In this document: one piece after another, positions 43,008-51,610 of the stretch
Layout of the letters: each line of letters opens with the position of its first letter
Position numbering within the stretch: the first letter of the stretch is position 1
Virus record (IMG/VR): IMGVR_UViG_3300007609_000025
Coordinates: 1 to 53,444 of that record
Strand: one strand, 5' to 3'
DNA from: a virus
DNA length: 53,444 bases
Program-made: the position numbers and the translations under genes
Notes under the pieces: model-generated
The model's input: the letters and a program-made list of their open reading frames with translations, nothing else
What the model was told of the DNA's origin: nothing
Databases searched by the model: none

Positions 43008-45481
43008 CAGATATTAATCCTGCTACTTATGTAGATTTAAGTTTTGGACAAGACAAGGCTTACTCAAAAAACTTAACTAAGTTAAATACAGAAGTTCTAT
43101 TTACTCATGTAGGCTTAGCAGAAGGGCCTGTATACAGAATTAACCCTAATGGTCCTCAAGATATAAGAGTAGAAAACAAGTTTATAGACGATTTAATAAA
43201 TGAGTTTGATGAGCCTGATCCTTATGTATTTCAATACGTAAGCTCAACTGGCTCAGTTGAACAGCCTGTACTACAACCTTTTGGGTCTGAAGTAATTAAC
43301 AGCGTACGGTTTTCCTCTCCCACAGTATTAAAATCAGGACAAACAGGCGGCGTAGAGACAGGAGTTCCTCAAGCTAACTTACAGTTTTTTCCTACTTCTG
43401 CTGAAATAAATGATACTTTTATTGATACTATAGTAGTAAAATTCTCTGTGGACGAACTATATAGAGAAGTTACTGAGAACTCAAACTCCCAAGATTATCA
43501 AGAACAAAGACTTGATATACGTATATTAGTACATCCTTTCTCAGAAACATCAAACATAGATAATTATGTTGCTGCTGTACAAAAGTCTTTTAGCGCTGTA
43601 ATAACTTTTCCTACTATCTTAGATATACCAATAACTATACCTAAAACTAACTTAAGTACTAATGGTTATAGATTAAGTGTTCTAAAAGCGTCTGATGACT
43701 CTTCAGACTCTAGCATATCTTCAGAAGTCTCTTTATTAGGTTTTGATGAGATAGCGCATGACAGTTTTTCTTACCCTAAAACAGCTACTATAGGCTATGC
43801 TTTAAAGGCTACTAATTTTAGAAATCAGATACCTGACTTTACCTCTATGGTAAAAGGCAGTATCGTAAAAGTACCTTCTAATTTAGATCAGCCTATATTA
43901 GATAATGGAGAGGTAGATTGGAGAGAGTTAGAGGTTAGCTCTCCTAGTGTTACAGGTTACAAACTACAATCAGATCCAGATACGGTACTATACGAAGATA
44001 ATCCTGTCATATTCAAAGGTATTTGGGACGGCTCTTTTAAGCTAGACTGGACTCAAGATGCAGTATGGCAAATATACGACCTACTAACAGACAAATTAGG
44101 TATTAGTGAGTCTGAAATTAATAAATTTAACTTTTACTCAGTATCACAGCTTACTCATGGGGTAGACCCTAATACCGGTAAATTTTTTGGAGTACCCGCG
44201 TATGCTGATGGGACATTCAGACATAAGCCTAGAGGCCAGTTTACTAGTATTCTTGAGAATCAGGTAGGGGAGTCATCTAGTACTCAAATAAATGAAAGAA
44301 GATTTATATCAGATATATACATATCTAACCAAATAGATGTATTTGAACTTATAAGCAAGCTTGCTTCCTCTATTAGATGCGTATTAAGTATTTCAGGTAA
44401 TAAAATAGAGCTTATACCTGACGCACCAGGAGCAATCCCAGAACAAATGTTTAACGACGCAGATACCACTAGCGTATCTTTTAGTGGTATTAGACGGGAT
44501 GAAAGAGTGACTGCTGTTGAAGTGGTCTTTACTAATGGGGCTAAGAATTTTAGTAGAGATGTAGTTAGAATAGAGAACCCTGACGCAGTAAATGTTCAAG
44601 ATAGAATTATTACTATAGAACTGCTAAATTGTTCAAGAAGAAGTCAAGCAGCTAGATTTGCTCAATATATTTTAGCCTCTAATAGGTATATAAAAAGAAA
44701 AGTTAGCTTTAGTACTGCTACAGGTTGTGAACATTTATACCCAGGATCTATAATATCTTTAGCTACCCAAACTGCTACAAATATACTAGGTTATAACGGT
44801 ATTGTGCAGGAAGATAGTAATAATTCTAACACAAGGATCAAGCTTCAACACATAGCATTTCCTAGACTGTCTAATAATGTTTTTAACTCTAATACTGCTC
44901 CTTTAGTTTTAAGACACTTTAGTAACCGTAGCTCAAAATCAGAACTATATTTATTAAGTAACACATCCTATACTCTTGCTGCAACAGGCAATACATATAA
45001 CTCTATTGATAATTTTGATTATGTAGAGGTCCAGCCTATTGCTAAATGGAATTATGATATAAAAGAGTTTGAAAACTTTAGCACATTTGACCCTATTAGC
45101 ATTCCTGAATCTAAAGATTTATGGGCTTTAGGAGAAATTACCCCCTCAGACTACTATACCTCAGATGCTGGTAAGTTATATAGAGTAGATAGTATTAACT
45201 TGAGAGAAGAAGGCACCACTGAGCTTACTGCTAGCGAGTACATAAGTAATGTGTATATAGACAGTGAAACTTTAATAAACTATGATCCTCTAGCTATAAG
45301 AACTATAAGTAACCCCTTTGCTACCCCTCCTCCCCCTTTAGTAGGACTATCTACTCAATTCGTAACTACTTCTGGAGGTAATGTAATACCCAACCTTTAC
45401 GTAAATATAACTGGTTCTACAGGCCTTTATTCTACTCAAGTTGCCTTTGTACCTTTAACCAGTTTTGTACCCTTGCTTTAG
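43004..45481 (+). CDS. Tail tip J-like host-contact protein, N-terminal part
   Basis: This is an 825-residue protein. The pattern AEGPVYRINPNGPQDIRVENKFIDD, SVDELYR, SPSVTGYKLQ and WQIYDLLTDKLGISESEIN, then the INERRFISDIYISNQIDVFELISKLASSIRCVLSISGNKIELIPD block, matches the core of lambda gpJ-type tail tip proteins, which form the trimeric hub and central spike. It ends with a short fibronectin-like stretch (IRTISNPFATPPPPLVGLSTQF). The rest of a typical J protein seems to be in the next gene. A Pro-rich hinge lies near residue ~770. Confidence 0.78.
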   Translation: MTDINPATYVDLSFGQDKAYSKNLTKLNTEVLFTHVGLAEGPVYRINPNGPQDIRVENKFIDDLINEFDEPDPYVFQYVSSTGSVEQPVLQPFGSEVINSVRFSSPTVLKSGQTGGVETGVPQANLQFFPTSAEINDTFIDTIVVKFSVDELYREVTENSNSQDYQEQRLDIRILVHPFSETSNIDNYVAAVQKSFSAVITFPTILDIPITIPKTNLSTNGYRLSVLKASDDSSDSSISSEVSLLGFDEIAHDSFSYPKTATIGYALKATNFRNQIPDFTSMVKGSIVKVPSNLDQPILDNGEVDWRELEVSSPSVTGYKLQSDPDTVLYEDNPVIFKGIWDGSFKLDWTQDAVWQIYDLLTDKLGISESEINKFNFYSVSQLTHGVDPNTGKFFGVPAYADGTFRHKPRGQFTSILENQVGESSSTQINERRFISDIYISNQIDVFELISKLASSIRCVLSISGNKIELIPDAPGAIPEQMFNDADTTSVSFSGIRRDERVTAVEVVFTNGAKNFSRDVVRIENPDAVNVQDRIITIELLNCSRRSQAARFAQYILASNRYIKRKVSFSTATGCEHLYPGSIISLATQTATNILGYNGIVQEDSNNSNTRIKLQHIAFPRLSNNVFNSNTAPLVLRHFSNRSSKSELYLLSNTSYTLAATGNTYNSIDNFDYVEVQPIAKWNYDIKEFENFSTFDPISIPESKDLWALGEITPSDYYTSDAGKLYRVDSINLREEGTTELTASEYISNVYIDSETLINYDPLAIRTISNPFATPPPPLVGLSTQFVTTSGGNVIPNLYVNITGSTGLYSTQVAFVPLTSFVPLL

Positions 45482-45495
45482 GAGCATAGAAACTA

Positions 45496-48400
45496 TTGGC
45501 CAATAAAACATTTAACATAGCTAACACAGCTCCTTTTATAAATGAGCAGAGTATAGCTCTACTAGGAAAAAACGGTTTTGTAAGCACTTTAGGAATTATA
45601 AAGCCTTTAGTGACTAACTACTCTGTATCAAATAGTAATCTAGTATTAACAGTGAGTAATCTTCATTTAATGGACGATGATAACTTTAACTGCCATATAC
45701 TAGAAGCTAGACAGAATAGTGAGTTTATATCAACTACAAACTACGTGCCAGATAACTTAGTTAATTTTACTATAAATATAAAAAGCTCTAGTAGTACTTC
45801 AGGAGCTGCCGAAGGTCTAGTAGGGCATGAAAGTACCTTATCCCAGGCTACTGCAAATATAACATCTTTCGATATATCTGCTAATACAATTAGTATAGAT
45901 TTCGGAACAACTGAGGCGGCTACTACTGTAGAATCTTTATTACTGCCTCAACCTTTTTATATAAATTTATATCAGTTAATAGACAAGAGATTTTCTTCTA
46001 GTAATACCTTTTATCTATCAGGAGGTCTTAGGGTAGTAAATAATACTCATAATGTAGTAGGGCAGACCGGTACCGCGACTTTACCTATAAATACTACAGT
46101 ACCTAATAAAGGTTTAATTGACGTTTACATAAATGGGTCTACTAATAAAGAAAATTTAGACAGCTTTAACTATACTCCTGGTAGTAACTTTATTGAGCTG
46201 CCTTTAGCTTCTACGTATAGACAGGTTAGGACTCGTATTAGAGACTACACTGTGCCTGTGATAGAGCCTCAAGATAATATTTTTATACATGATAATCAGC
46301 AATCAGTATCTGTTAATAGTGTTAGTTATATAGCAGGTACTACAAACTACAATCAGGATTTGTACACCTCTGACTTTTTTAAAATTGAGCTTTCAGACAA
46401 CTTAGCCTCTAATGTTAGTGCTAGCTCTATAACTAATGTAACCCCCGATTTAATTGCTGATATAGCTGGTACAAATACAGAGGCTAGTACTTTAACTGTA
46501 ACCTATGATGATGTTGTGTACCCGTATACTTACAGTATGAACTCTGAGTTTGTATATAACATGATACCTCTTAGTTATTCAGCTTTTAAAGATGTAACAT
46601 TAGATGATGGTATATTTAGAGTACCTTCTGCAGAAGAAGGCACATACATATTTAAAGTTGTGGCTTTAAATGAGCTTAATAGAGCCAGTCCTCCTGTAAC
46701 TTCCTCTGTTACTTTTGATGCGCTTCCTTTAGGCCAAGTAGATAATGCATCTTTAGAAGAGGTACTTTTTAAAGACAGAACTAAGGGTATTATGTCCAGA
46801 GTGTTAGGTAGCTTTGATCATATACTTAACAGGAACGTAACAGACTATGAAATTTCTTATAAAATAAATCAAATATCAGGCAGTGAACCTCATCCTAGTG
46901 GCCTGGTTAACTATAACTCTTTTAAAGTAGACGCTTCAGGAGTAGATGATAATAATAAAATAAACTTTGTTATAAACAATCTTGATTTAGGTAACTTTGG
47001 TAATACCTACGAGTTAGAAGCTAAAATAGTTCCCTTAAATGGCATATCTAAAGGTGTAGAGAATATTCAAACTATACTACTACAAGGTAAAGCTGAAAAC
47101 CCCCAAGGAGTACGGAACTTTGAAGTGTACCAAAGTGACTCTTCAGTAGTATTTGAGATTGAATATCCTATAGATGATCAAAATAACTTAAGTGAATTAG
47201 ATATACTACATACAGAAATTAGAGTAAAAGCTCCTCTAGACTCTATTAACACTAATGAACAGAGACTAGCAGCATTTAATAATAGTGATATACTATTACT
47301 AATACCTCACCCTCTTACTAGGGCAGAAATATCGATAGATAGAGTAGGGGCAGGTAATTTTACATTTACAACGCGTACTGTAGATACTAGTGGTAATAAA
47401 TCAACTGAAGTTGCCGCAAGAAATACTAATATACAACTATCTTCTACTGTGGAGCCCATAGCTGCTTGGAGCGAGTCAGATCCTTCTTCTAATGTGATAG
47501 AAAACATACTTAATGCTAACTATACTGAAAATAATTTTGTATCCGTAACTTCCTCAGATAATGGAGGATTTGTGTATGATATTGACCCTATAACTAGTGC
47601 TATACTAGGTAACAATGTACCTTCTACTCTAGCAGAAGACGCAAATGCTTCCGCTTCAGGGTTTACTTGGGACCCTGACTCAGAGTTAGGCACAAATGAT
47701 ACTGACTTAATTATAACTAATAGTTCAGCTACTTATATAAGTCCAGTAAGAGATTTAGGTGAAGTGGTTCGTGGATCCTTAGTAATATCATCAATAGTAT
47801 CTAGTGCTCTTAGCCGTAACTTTTTACAAGTATCTGATAGTCTTATAACTGGGGTGGCCGAGGATAGTGGCCCTAACTCAAATGTGCTATACGATGCTGA
47901 TTTTGAGATAGGTAATATAGTAGGATTTAATAATACTGACTTTTCTTTCTCTTTCAGTAATACTAGAGGAACTATTACAGCAACTTCTCCAGATACTAAA
48001 ATATATGCTATATACAACCCAGGACAAGAAGTTATTGGAGAAGTAGACCCTGAAGATGATACTTCCAACGCATTTACTTATGCATTAGTAGCAGGGGCTA
48101 TAAATGCTCATGCTATAGAACTTTCTAATATTTTTTATTCTAATGGCAACCCTGTACCAAATGGAAATACTAGTTCAAGCTCTATATTATCTAATCTAAC
48201 TCAAAGTGGAAGTACTTATAAACTAGTAGATCTATACCAATTTACCGATACTTTTGGAGATAGCACTTTTGCTCCTCAACTTGATGTATCTAAAAATGTT
48301 TTTGTTAGGTTTTCTAGCGCTAATGTATTTGAGACTGCTAACAGTGGATCTTCAAAGCCTCATGGTAATGTAAATCCTGACTTATTCGATTCTACTGACT

Positions 48401-48789
48401 TAGAAGGTAACTGGACTAAGCAGTATAATGGTCTGCGTAACTTCAGATATTTTCAAGTTAAACTAGATATTGATATACCTGAGTATGGAGAAACAGCAAA
48501 TACATATCTAGATAACTATTCCTATGAAGTGGTAGCCCCTAGAAAGAACTTCACTACTACAGCAACAACTACAGGCACTATTAATGGTAATATAATAATT
48601 GACTATAGTAGCGCTGAGTTTTATAAAACTCCTGCAGTATTCTGTCAGGTTTTGAGCATAGGATCTTATTCTGCTCAACCTATAAATTTGACAAATAAAT
48701 CAGTAACTGTTAATATATATGATAGCCAAAATGGTAACTTAATAACTGACCCAGGTATTGAAGTACTAGTATCTGCTATAGGAGCATAG
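45496..48789 (+). CDS. Central tail fibre / J-like C-terminal protein (TTG start)
   Basis: This is a 1097-residue protein starting at TTG 45496, with AGGAG 11 bases upstream. It is beta-rich throughout, with fibronectin III-like blocks (GTYIFKVVALNELNRASPPVTSSVTF, AGNFTFTTRTVDTSGNKSTEVAARN) that are common in the distal part of J-like proteins. The segment DYEISYKINQISG ... FGNTYELEAKIVPLNG is J-like. A jelly-roll-like C-terminal part follows, with FRYFQVKLDIDIPEYGETANTYLDNYSYEVVAPRK. It lies 14 bases after the J-like gene, so one ancestral J may have been split. Confidence 0.62.
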   Translation: MANKTFNIANTAPFINEQSIALLGKNGFVSTLGIIKPLVTNYSVSNSNLVLTVSNLHLMDDDNFNCHILEARQNSEFISTTNYVPDNLVNFTINIKSSSSTSGAAEGLVGHESTLSQATANITSFDISANTISIDFGTTEAATTVESLLLPQPFYINLYQLIDKRFSSSNTFYLSGGLRVVNNTHNVVGQTGTATLPINTTVPNKGLIDVYINGSTNKENLDSFNYTPGSNFIELPLASTYRQVRTRIRDYTVPVIEPQDNIFIHDNQQSVSVNSVSYIAGTTNYNQDLYTSDFFKIELSDNLASNVSASSITNVTPDLIADIAGTNTEASTLTVTYDDVVYPYTYSMNSEFVYNMIPLSYSAFKDVTLDDGIFRVPSAEEGTYIFKVVALNELNRASPPVTSSVTFDALPLGQVDNASLEEVLFKDRTKGIMSRVLGSFDHILNRNVTDYEISYKINQISGSEPHPSGLVNYNSFKVDASGVDDNNKINFVINNLDLGNFGNTYELEAKIVPLNGISKGVENIQTILLQGKAENPQGVRNFEVYQSDSSVVFEIEYPIDDQNNLSELDILHTEIRVKAPLDSINTNEQRLAAFNNSDILLLIPHPLTRAEISIDRVGAGNFTFTTRTVDTSGNKSTEVAARNTNIQLSSTVEPIAAWSESDPSSNVIENILNANYTENNFVSVTSSDNGGFVYDIDPITSAILGNNVPSTLAEDANASASGFTWDPDSELGTNDTDLIITNSSATYISPVRDLGEVVRGSLVISSIVSSALSRNFLQVSDSLITGVAEDSGPNSNVLYDADFEIGNIVGFNNTDFSFSFSNTRGTITATSPDTKIYAIYNPGQEVIGEVDPEDDTSNAFTYALVAGAINAHAIELSNIFYSNGNPVPNGNTSSSSILSNLTQSGSTYKLVDLYQFTDTFGDSTFAPQLDVSKNVFVRFSSANVFETANSGSSKPHGNVNPDLFDSTDLEGNWTKQYNGLRNFRYFQVKLDIDIPEYGETANTYLDNYSYEVVAPRKNFTTTATTTGTINGNIIIDYSSAEFYKTPAVFCQVLSIGSYSAQPINLTNKSVTVNIYDSQNGNLITDPGIEVLVSAIGA

Positions 48790-48790
48790 A

Positions 48791-49414
48791 ATGTCATTAT
48801 CAACTTCAAACACTTTTCACACTGCTGCAACTACAGACTCTATATCCGCAGCTAGAGGATATTGGAATAGCTCATTCAAAGCTTTACTGCAGAATTTTGC
48901 CAGTGCAAACACTACTCCAGGCATACCTAATATAAACTACGAAGGAAGTGAAATAACTCCTCCTCAAGGTATGTTACACTATAATAGTACTACAGGGGCT
49001 GTATACCTAAATACTAATAAGTACGGGGCTGGCCCTTATGGTAGTTTTAGGAGGCTAGGATTAGGTACGAGAGCTTACTCAAACTTATCTGCTGCATCTT
49101 CTGATTCAGGATCTTTAGACCCTGGAGAGCTTATAGTTGTTATAAATGATACTGGGGGATCTCCTGCTAATAACAGAGTATACTTAGTGTCTGATAGCAA
49201 TAAGACCTTAGTTGATGTATCTAGACAAGCCGATAGATCTATATCTAACGTGTCTATAAAAGCAGAATCAATAACAGGTTTTGAAATAGCTACAGGAACT
49301 ATAAATAACACTCATATAGCTGATGGAACAGTTATAGCAGCTGATGTAGAGGATAATTCTATAACAGATGAAAAATTAAACTCAACACTAGTTTTACTAG
49401 GGATGGTGTTATAA
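48791..49414 (+). CDS. Distal tail fibre protein
   Basis: This is a 207-residue protein. The N-terminus has ARGYWNSSFKALLQNFASANTTPG and PPQGMLHYNSTTGAVYLNT, a pattern common in phage fibre heads. The C-terminus has TGFEIATGTINNTHIADGTVIAADVEDNSITDEKLNSTLVLLG, a fibre repeat seen in many marine phages. It follows the J-like gene and overlaps the spanin gene (TAATG). A role at the tail tip is inferred from position and repeat. Confidence 0.6.
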   Translation: MSLSTSNTFHTAATTDSISAARGYWNSSFKALLQNFASANTTPGIPNINYEGSEITPPQGMLHYNSTTGAVYLNTNKYGAGPYGSFRRLGLGTRAYSNLSAASSDSGSLDPGELIVVINDTGGSPANNRVYLVSDSNKTLVDVSRQADRSISNVSIKAESITGFEIATGTINNTHIADGTVIAADVEDNSITDEKLNSTLVLLGMVL

Positions 49415-49767
49415 TGATAAGTAAAGTTTTATTTGGAATTTCTTTGGCAGCATCTATAGCTTCACTATTTTTATTTATTTCAAACATGCGTCTACAAGAG
49501 AACTTAGCGGAAGTTAATGCGGCTTATTCCGCTCAAAAAACGACCCTTTCTGATATAAAATCTAAAATTTCAAAATCAATAGAAGAAAATTCTGAATTAC
49601 AATTTAGGTTACAAGACGCTCAAACAGAAATAAGCGAGCTACGAAATGTTTTAGTAAATCATAATCTTACCAAGCTTGCTAAAGAAAAACCAGGACTTAT
49701 AGAAACGAGAATTAATAATGCTACTAAAAAGCTTTTTAATGATATCGAGCGTATTACTGCTGAGTAG
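49414..49767 (+). CDS. Inner-membrane spanin (Rz-like)
   Basis: This is a 117-residue protein with one N-terminal membrane segment (VLFGISLAASIASLFLFI, residues ~5-23) followed by a periplasmic coiled coil (QENLAEVNAAYSAQKTTLSDIKSK ... SELQFRLQDAQTEISELRN). The end, EKPGLIETRINNATKKLFNDIERITAE, is like other marine i-spanins. Such proteins pair with a lipoprotein partner to fuse inner and outer membranes at lysis. The partner gene starts inside this one (49718), the usual Rz/Rz1 layout. It implies a Gram-negative host. Confidence 0.75.
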   Translation: MISKVLFGISLAASIASLFLFISNMRLQENLAEVNAAYSAQKTTLSDIKSKISKSIEENSELQFRLQDAQTEISELRNVLVNHNLTKLAKEKPGLIETRINNATKKLFNDIERITAE

Positions 49768-50065
49768 TTGCTCTGAAGAGGTAGTATATACGCCAGAAGA
49801 ATCTTCACCAGTAATACTACAGGGCAAACCTTTACCTGTCACTACTTACGAGGTACAATTTAGAGTAGTTACACAAGATAACTTAGACGATTTTCTAGAA
49901 GAAATAACTAATTTAGAAGGAGATTTAGTGTTTATAGCCCTATCTGTTGAAGATTATGAACGACTATCTCTTAATACTCAAGACTTAGTAAGATACGTAA
50001 AACAGCAAAAAGAAATAATAGTATACTACGAAAGAATACTAACTGATGACGACTCTGTACTGTAA
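49718..50065 (+). CDS. Outer-membrane lipoprotein spanin (Rz1-like)
   Basis: This is a 115-residue protein. The N-terminus MLLKSFLMISSVLLLSSC is a lipoprotein signal with lipobox LSSC (Cys18), and the mature part is rich in Pro, Glu and Val. It overlaps the i-spanin by 50 bases in another frame, as Rz1 does with Rz. The C-terminal half (QVRVVTQ-like strands, DLVRYVKQQKEIIVYYERIL) is larger than in lambda Rz1. It overlaps the sulfotransferase start by 20 bases. Confidence 0.72.
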   Translation: MLLKSFLMISSVLLLSSCSEEVVYTPEESSPVILQGKPLPVTTYEVQFRVVTQDNLDDFLEEITNLEGDLVFIALSVEDYERLSLNTQDLVRYVKQQKEIIVYYERILTDDDSVL

Positions 50066-50654
50066 CGGAATGTATAGAAGCGGCTCAACTTTTACCTTTA
50101 ATCTTTGTAACCGTCTTCATAAAGAGTATAAAGACCAAGTACCTAAGCCTCATAAAATACATGAGAAATGGAGTGTGCGATCTAAACCAGATGACTTGCT
50201 TATATACTCATATAGAGACATTAGGGTGTCTGCTGCATCTCTGATGAGAAAAAAGAATTTAGATATAAACAGTTTTGCTCAATTTTATAAAGGCGGCCTG
50301 ATTAGTTGGTTAGAGATGCTAGTTGACTATGATAATGCCGTAAAAAATAGTCATAACAAAAAATTAATATTAAGGTATGAGCAAGATATAGTAACATTAA
50401 AAAATGCTATAACTAAAACGTCTAAGTTTTTTAATATAAATCTAAGTAATTCTAAGCTTAAAGACTTAGCTACAGTATTTAGTTTGCAAAATACAAAAAT
50501 TTTTGTAGACGCCCTAAACAAACACGACGTTCATACTCAGTACCATCCAAATCATATAAGCGTAGATAAGACTGATTACAGAGACTACTTTGATAGTTCT
50601 ATATATAGTAACAACGATAAAATAAAAGACTGGTTAGTTAAAAATAACTATTAA
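50046..50654 (+). CDS. Sulfotransferase-like P-loop protein
   Basis: This is a 202-residue protein. TLYCNGMYRSGSTFTFNL (residues 3-20) matches the 5'-phosphosulfate loop of PAPS sulfotransferases, and YSYRDIRVSAASLM (54-67, R57 and S62) matches the 3'-phosphate site. A C-terminal HISVDKTDYRDYF fits the RKG-like region loosely. The enzyme would transfer sulfate from PAPS to a sugar, lipid or protein. It lies between the o-spanin and holin genes, an odd place for such an enzyme. The substrate is unknown; altered host surface or fibre glycans are possible. Catalytic His/Glu are not certain. Confidence 0.65.
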   Translation: MTTLYCNGMYRSGSTFTFNLCNRLHKEYKDQVPKPHKIHEKWSVRSKPDDLLIYSYRDIRVSAASLMRKKNLDINSFAQFYKGGLISWLEMLVDYDNAVKNSHNKKLILRYEQDIVTLKNAITKTSKFFNINLSNSKLKDLATVFSLQNTKIFVDALNKHDVHTQYHPNHISVDKTDYRDYFDSSIYSNNDKIKDWLVKNNY

Positions 50655-50672
50655 TGGGTCTAGGAGCATAAA

Positions 50673-50993
50673 ATGGGTAATGATCTACATGATTCAGAAA
50701 ATAACGTAAAAAAGATAAAACTAGATTTAGAGATAGATACCTCTGTAACTAATAAAGGTAAAAACCCTTATACTAATTTAATATATTTATCTGAGGTTAT
50801 AGATAGCTGGAGAATATGGCCTAGGCTATTTTTAACTGTATACGTAATATTACTTTATAGGGTCGTTGATTGGTTTATGAAGTTAGACGTTCCTACAATG
50901 GAGCAAAGTGGTTTAGTGTCAGTAGTAGTAGGGGCAGGTGCTGCGTGGTTTGGTTTATATATAGGCACTAACAAGAAGCAGAAAGACGACTAA
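50673..50993 (+). CDS. Holin-like membrane protein
   Basis: This is a 106-residue protein with an N-terminal charged ~45 residues, two membrane segments (RLFLTVYVILLYRVVDWFM ~52-70; GLVSVVVGAGAAWFGLYIGT ~80-99) and a short basic tail (NKKQKDD). This layout, with a GAAWFGLYIG second segment, is seen in small class II-type holins of marine phages. Its position by the spanins supports a lysis role. The ribosome site is TAGGAG. No endolysin gene accompanies it in the window. Confidence 0.6.
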   Translation: MGNDLHDSENNVKKIKLDLEIDTSVTNKGKNPYTNLIYLSEVIDSWRIWPRLFLTVYVILLYRVVDWFMKLDVPTMEQSGLVSVVVGAGAAWFGLYIGTNKKQKDD

Positions 50994-51012
50994 AAATTAA
51001 AAAAAATAAATA

Positions 51013-51041
51013 TTGTCAATATAATCATTTTGACATATAAT
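51013..51041 (+). promoter_or_regulatory. Sigma70-like promoter for two small genes
   Basis: A -35 TTGTCA (51013-51018), a 17-bp spacer and a -10 TATAAT (51036-51041) are present. The predicted start is ~51048, 16 bases before ATG 51064, with GGAG (51052-51055) between. Confidence 0.72.
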
Positions 51042-51063
51042 AATAAAAAATGGAGAGTGAGCG

Positions 51064-51264
51064 ATGGCTAAAATCGACGCAAATAGAAATATTAAACCAT
51101 TACCTAATGAGTTTAGGAACGTAGATACATTATCTGACTTAGAAAGAGAGAAAGTTTATTTACATAAATCTAGTGCTGATAACCCAGAAATTAATATAAC
51201 TCAGGCACAAACTAGAGGCTCTGCTACAGGCATGGTACCAATTAGAAACAAAAATAATAGATAG
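51064..51264 (+). CDS. Small hypothetical protein (66 aa)
   Basis: This is a 66-residue, charged, likely disordered protein (LSDLEREKVYLHKSSADNPEIN ... GSATGMVPIRNKNNR). It has a good ribosome site (GGAGAG) and its own promoter at 51013. Together with the next gene it forms a two-gene unit ending in a strong terminator. No family is recognised. The separate promoter suggests expression at a time or level different from the tail genes. Confidence 0.55.
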   Translation: MAKIDANRNIKPLPNEFRNVDTLSDLEREKVYLHKSSADNPEINITQAQTRGSATGMVPIRNKNNR

Positions 51265-51275
51265 GAGATTATAAT

Positions 51276-51575
51276 ATGAGACGAGAAGTTCGTGGCAAAA
51301 CAACAGACTTAATGTCTAGCGTAAGAGGTGATGATAATAACTTTATTGAGTCCCCAGACGGAAGACCTACAGGCAGACGCAATGTAATGAAGTCCCCTGT
51401 AGATGGAGACGGGGGCACTCCTGCAATGCGCGGAGTACGAACCGGGCCCGTAAATGCAGATAAATCAAAAGTTGGTGGGAACTCTATTGAGAACCATGTA
51501 TCAGCTAAGCCGTTAAAAGGCGGAAGCGCATCTAGGACTCTTAAACCAGGGCATTCGACTAATAAGTTTAAATAA
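51276..51575 (+). CDS. Small basic disordered protein (99 aa)
   Basis: This is a 99-residue protein rich in Gly, Arg, Lys, Ser and Pro (RRNVMKSPVDGDGG, KPLKGGSASRTLKPGHSTNKFK), strongly basic and with no predicted fold. AGGAG lies upstream. The composition fits nucleic-acid binding or a packaged internal protein, but this is a guess from charge alone. It is followed by the terminator at 51581. Confidence 0.55.
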   Translation: MRREVRGKTTDLMSSVRGDDNNFIESPDGRPTGRRNVMKSPVDGDGGTPAMRGVRTGPVNADKSKVGGNSIENHVSAKPLKGGSASRTLKPGHSTNKFK

Positions 51576-51580
51576 AATAA

Positions 51581-51609
51581 AAAATGGCGGGAAAATATCC
51601 CGCCATTTT
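51581..51609. terminator. Bidirectional terminator between convergent genes
   Basis: A 12-bp perfect stem AAAATGGCGGGA / TCCCGCCATTTT with a 5-base loop (AAATA) is flanked by A-rich sequence on the left and TTTTC on the right. It therefore works as a hairpin plus U-run for both strands. It ends the plus-strand late region and the minus-strand glutaredoxin-like gene. Confidence 0.9.
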
Positions 51610-51610
51610 C

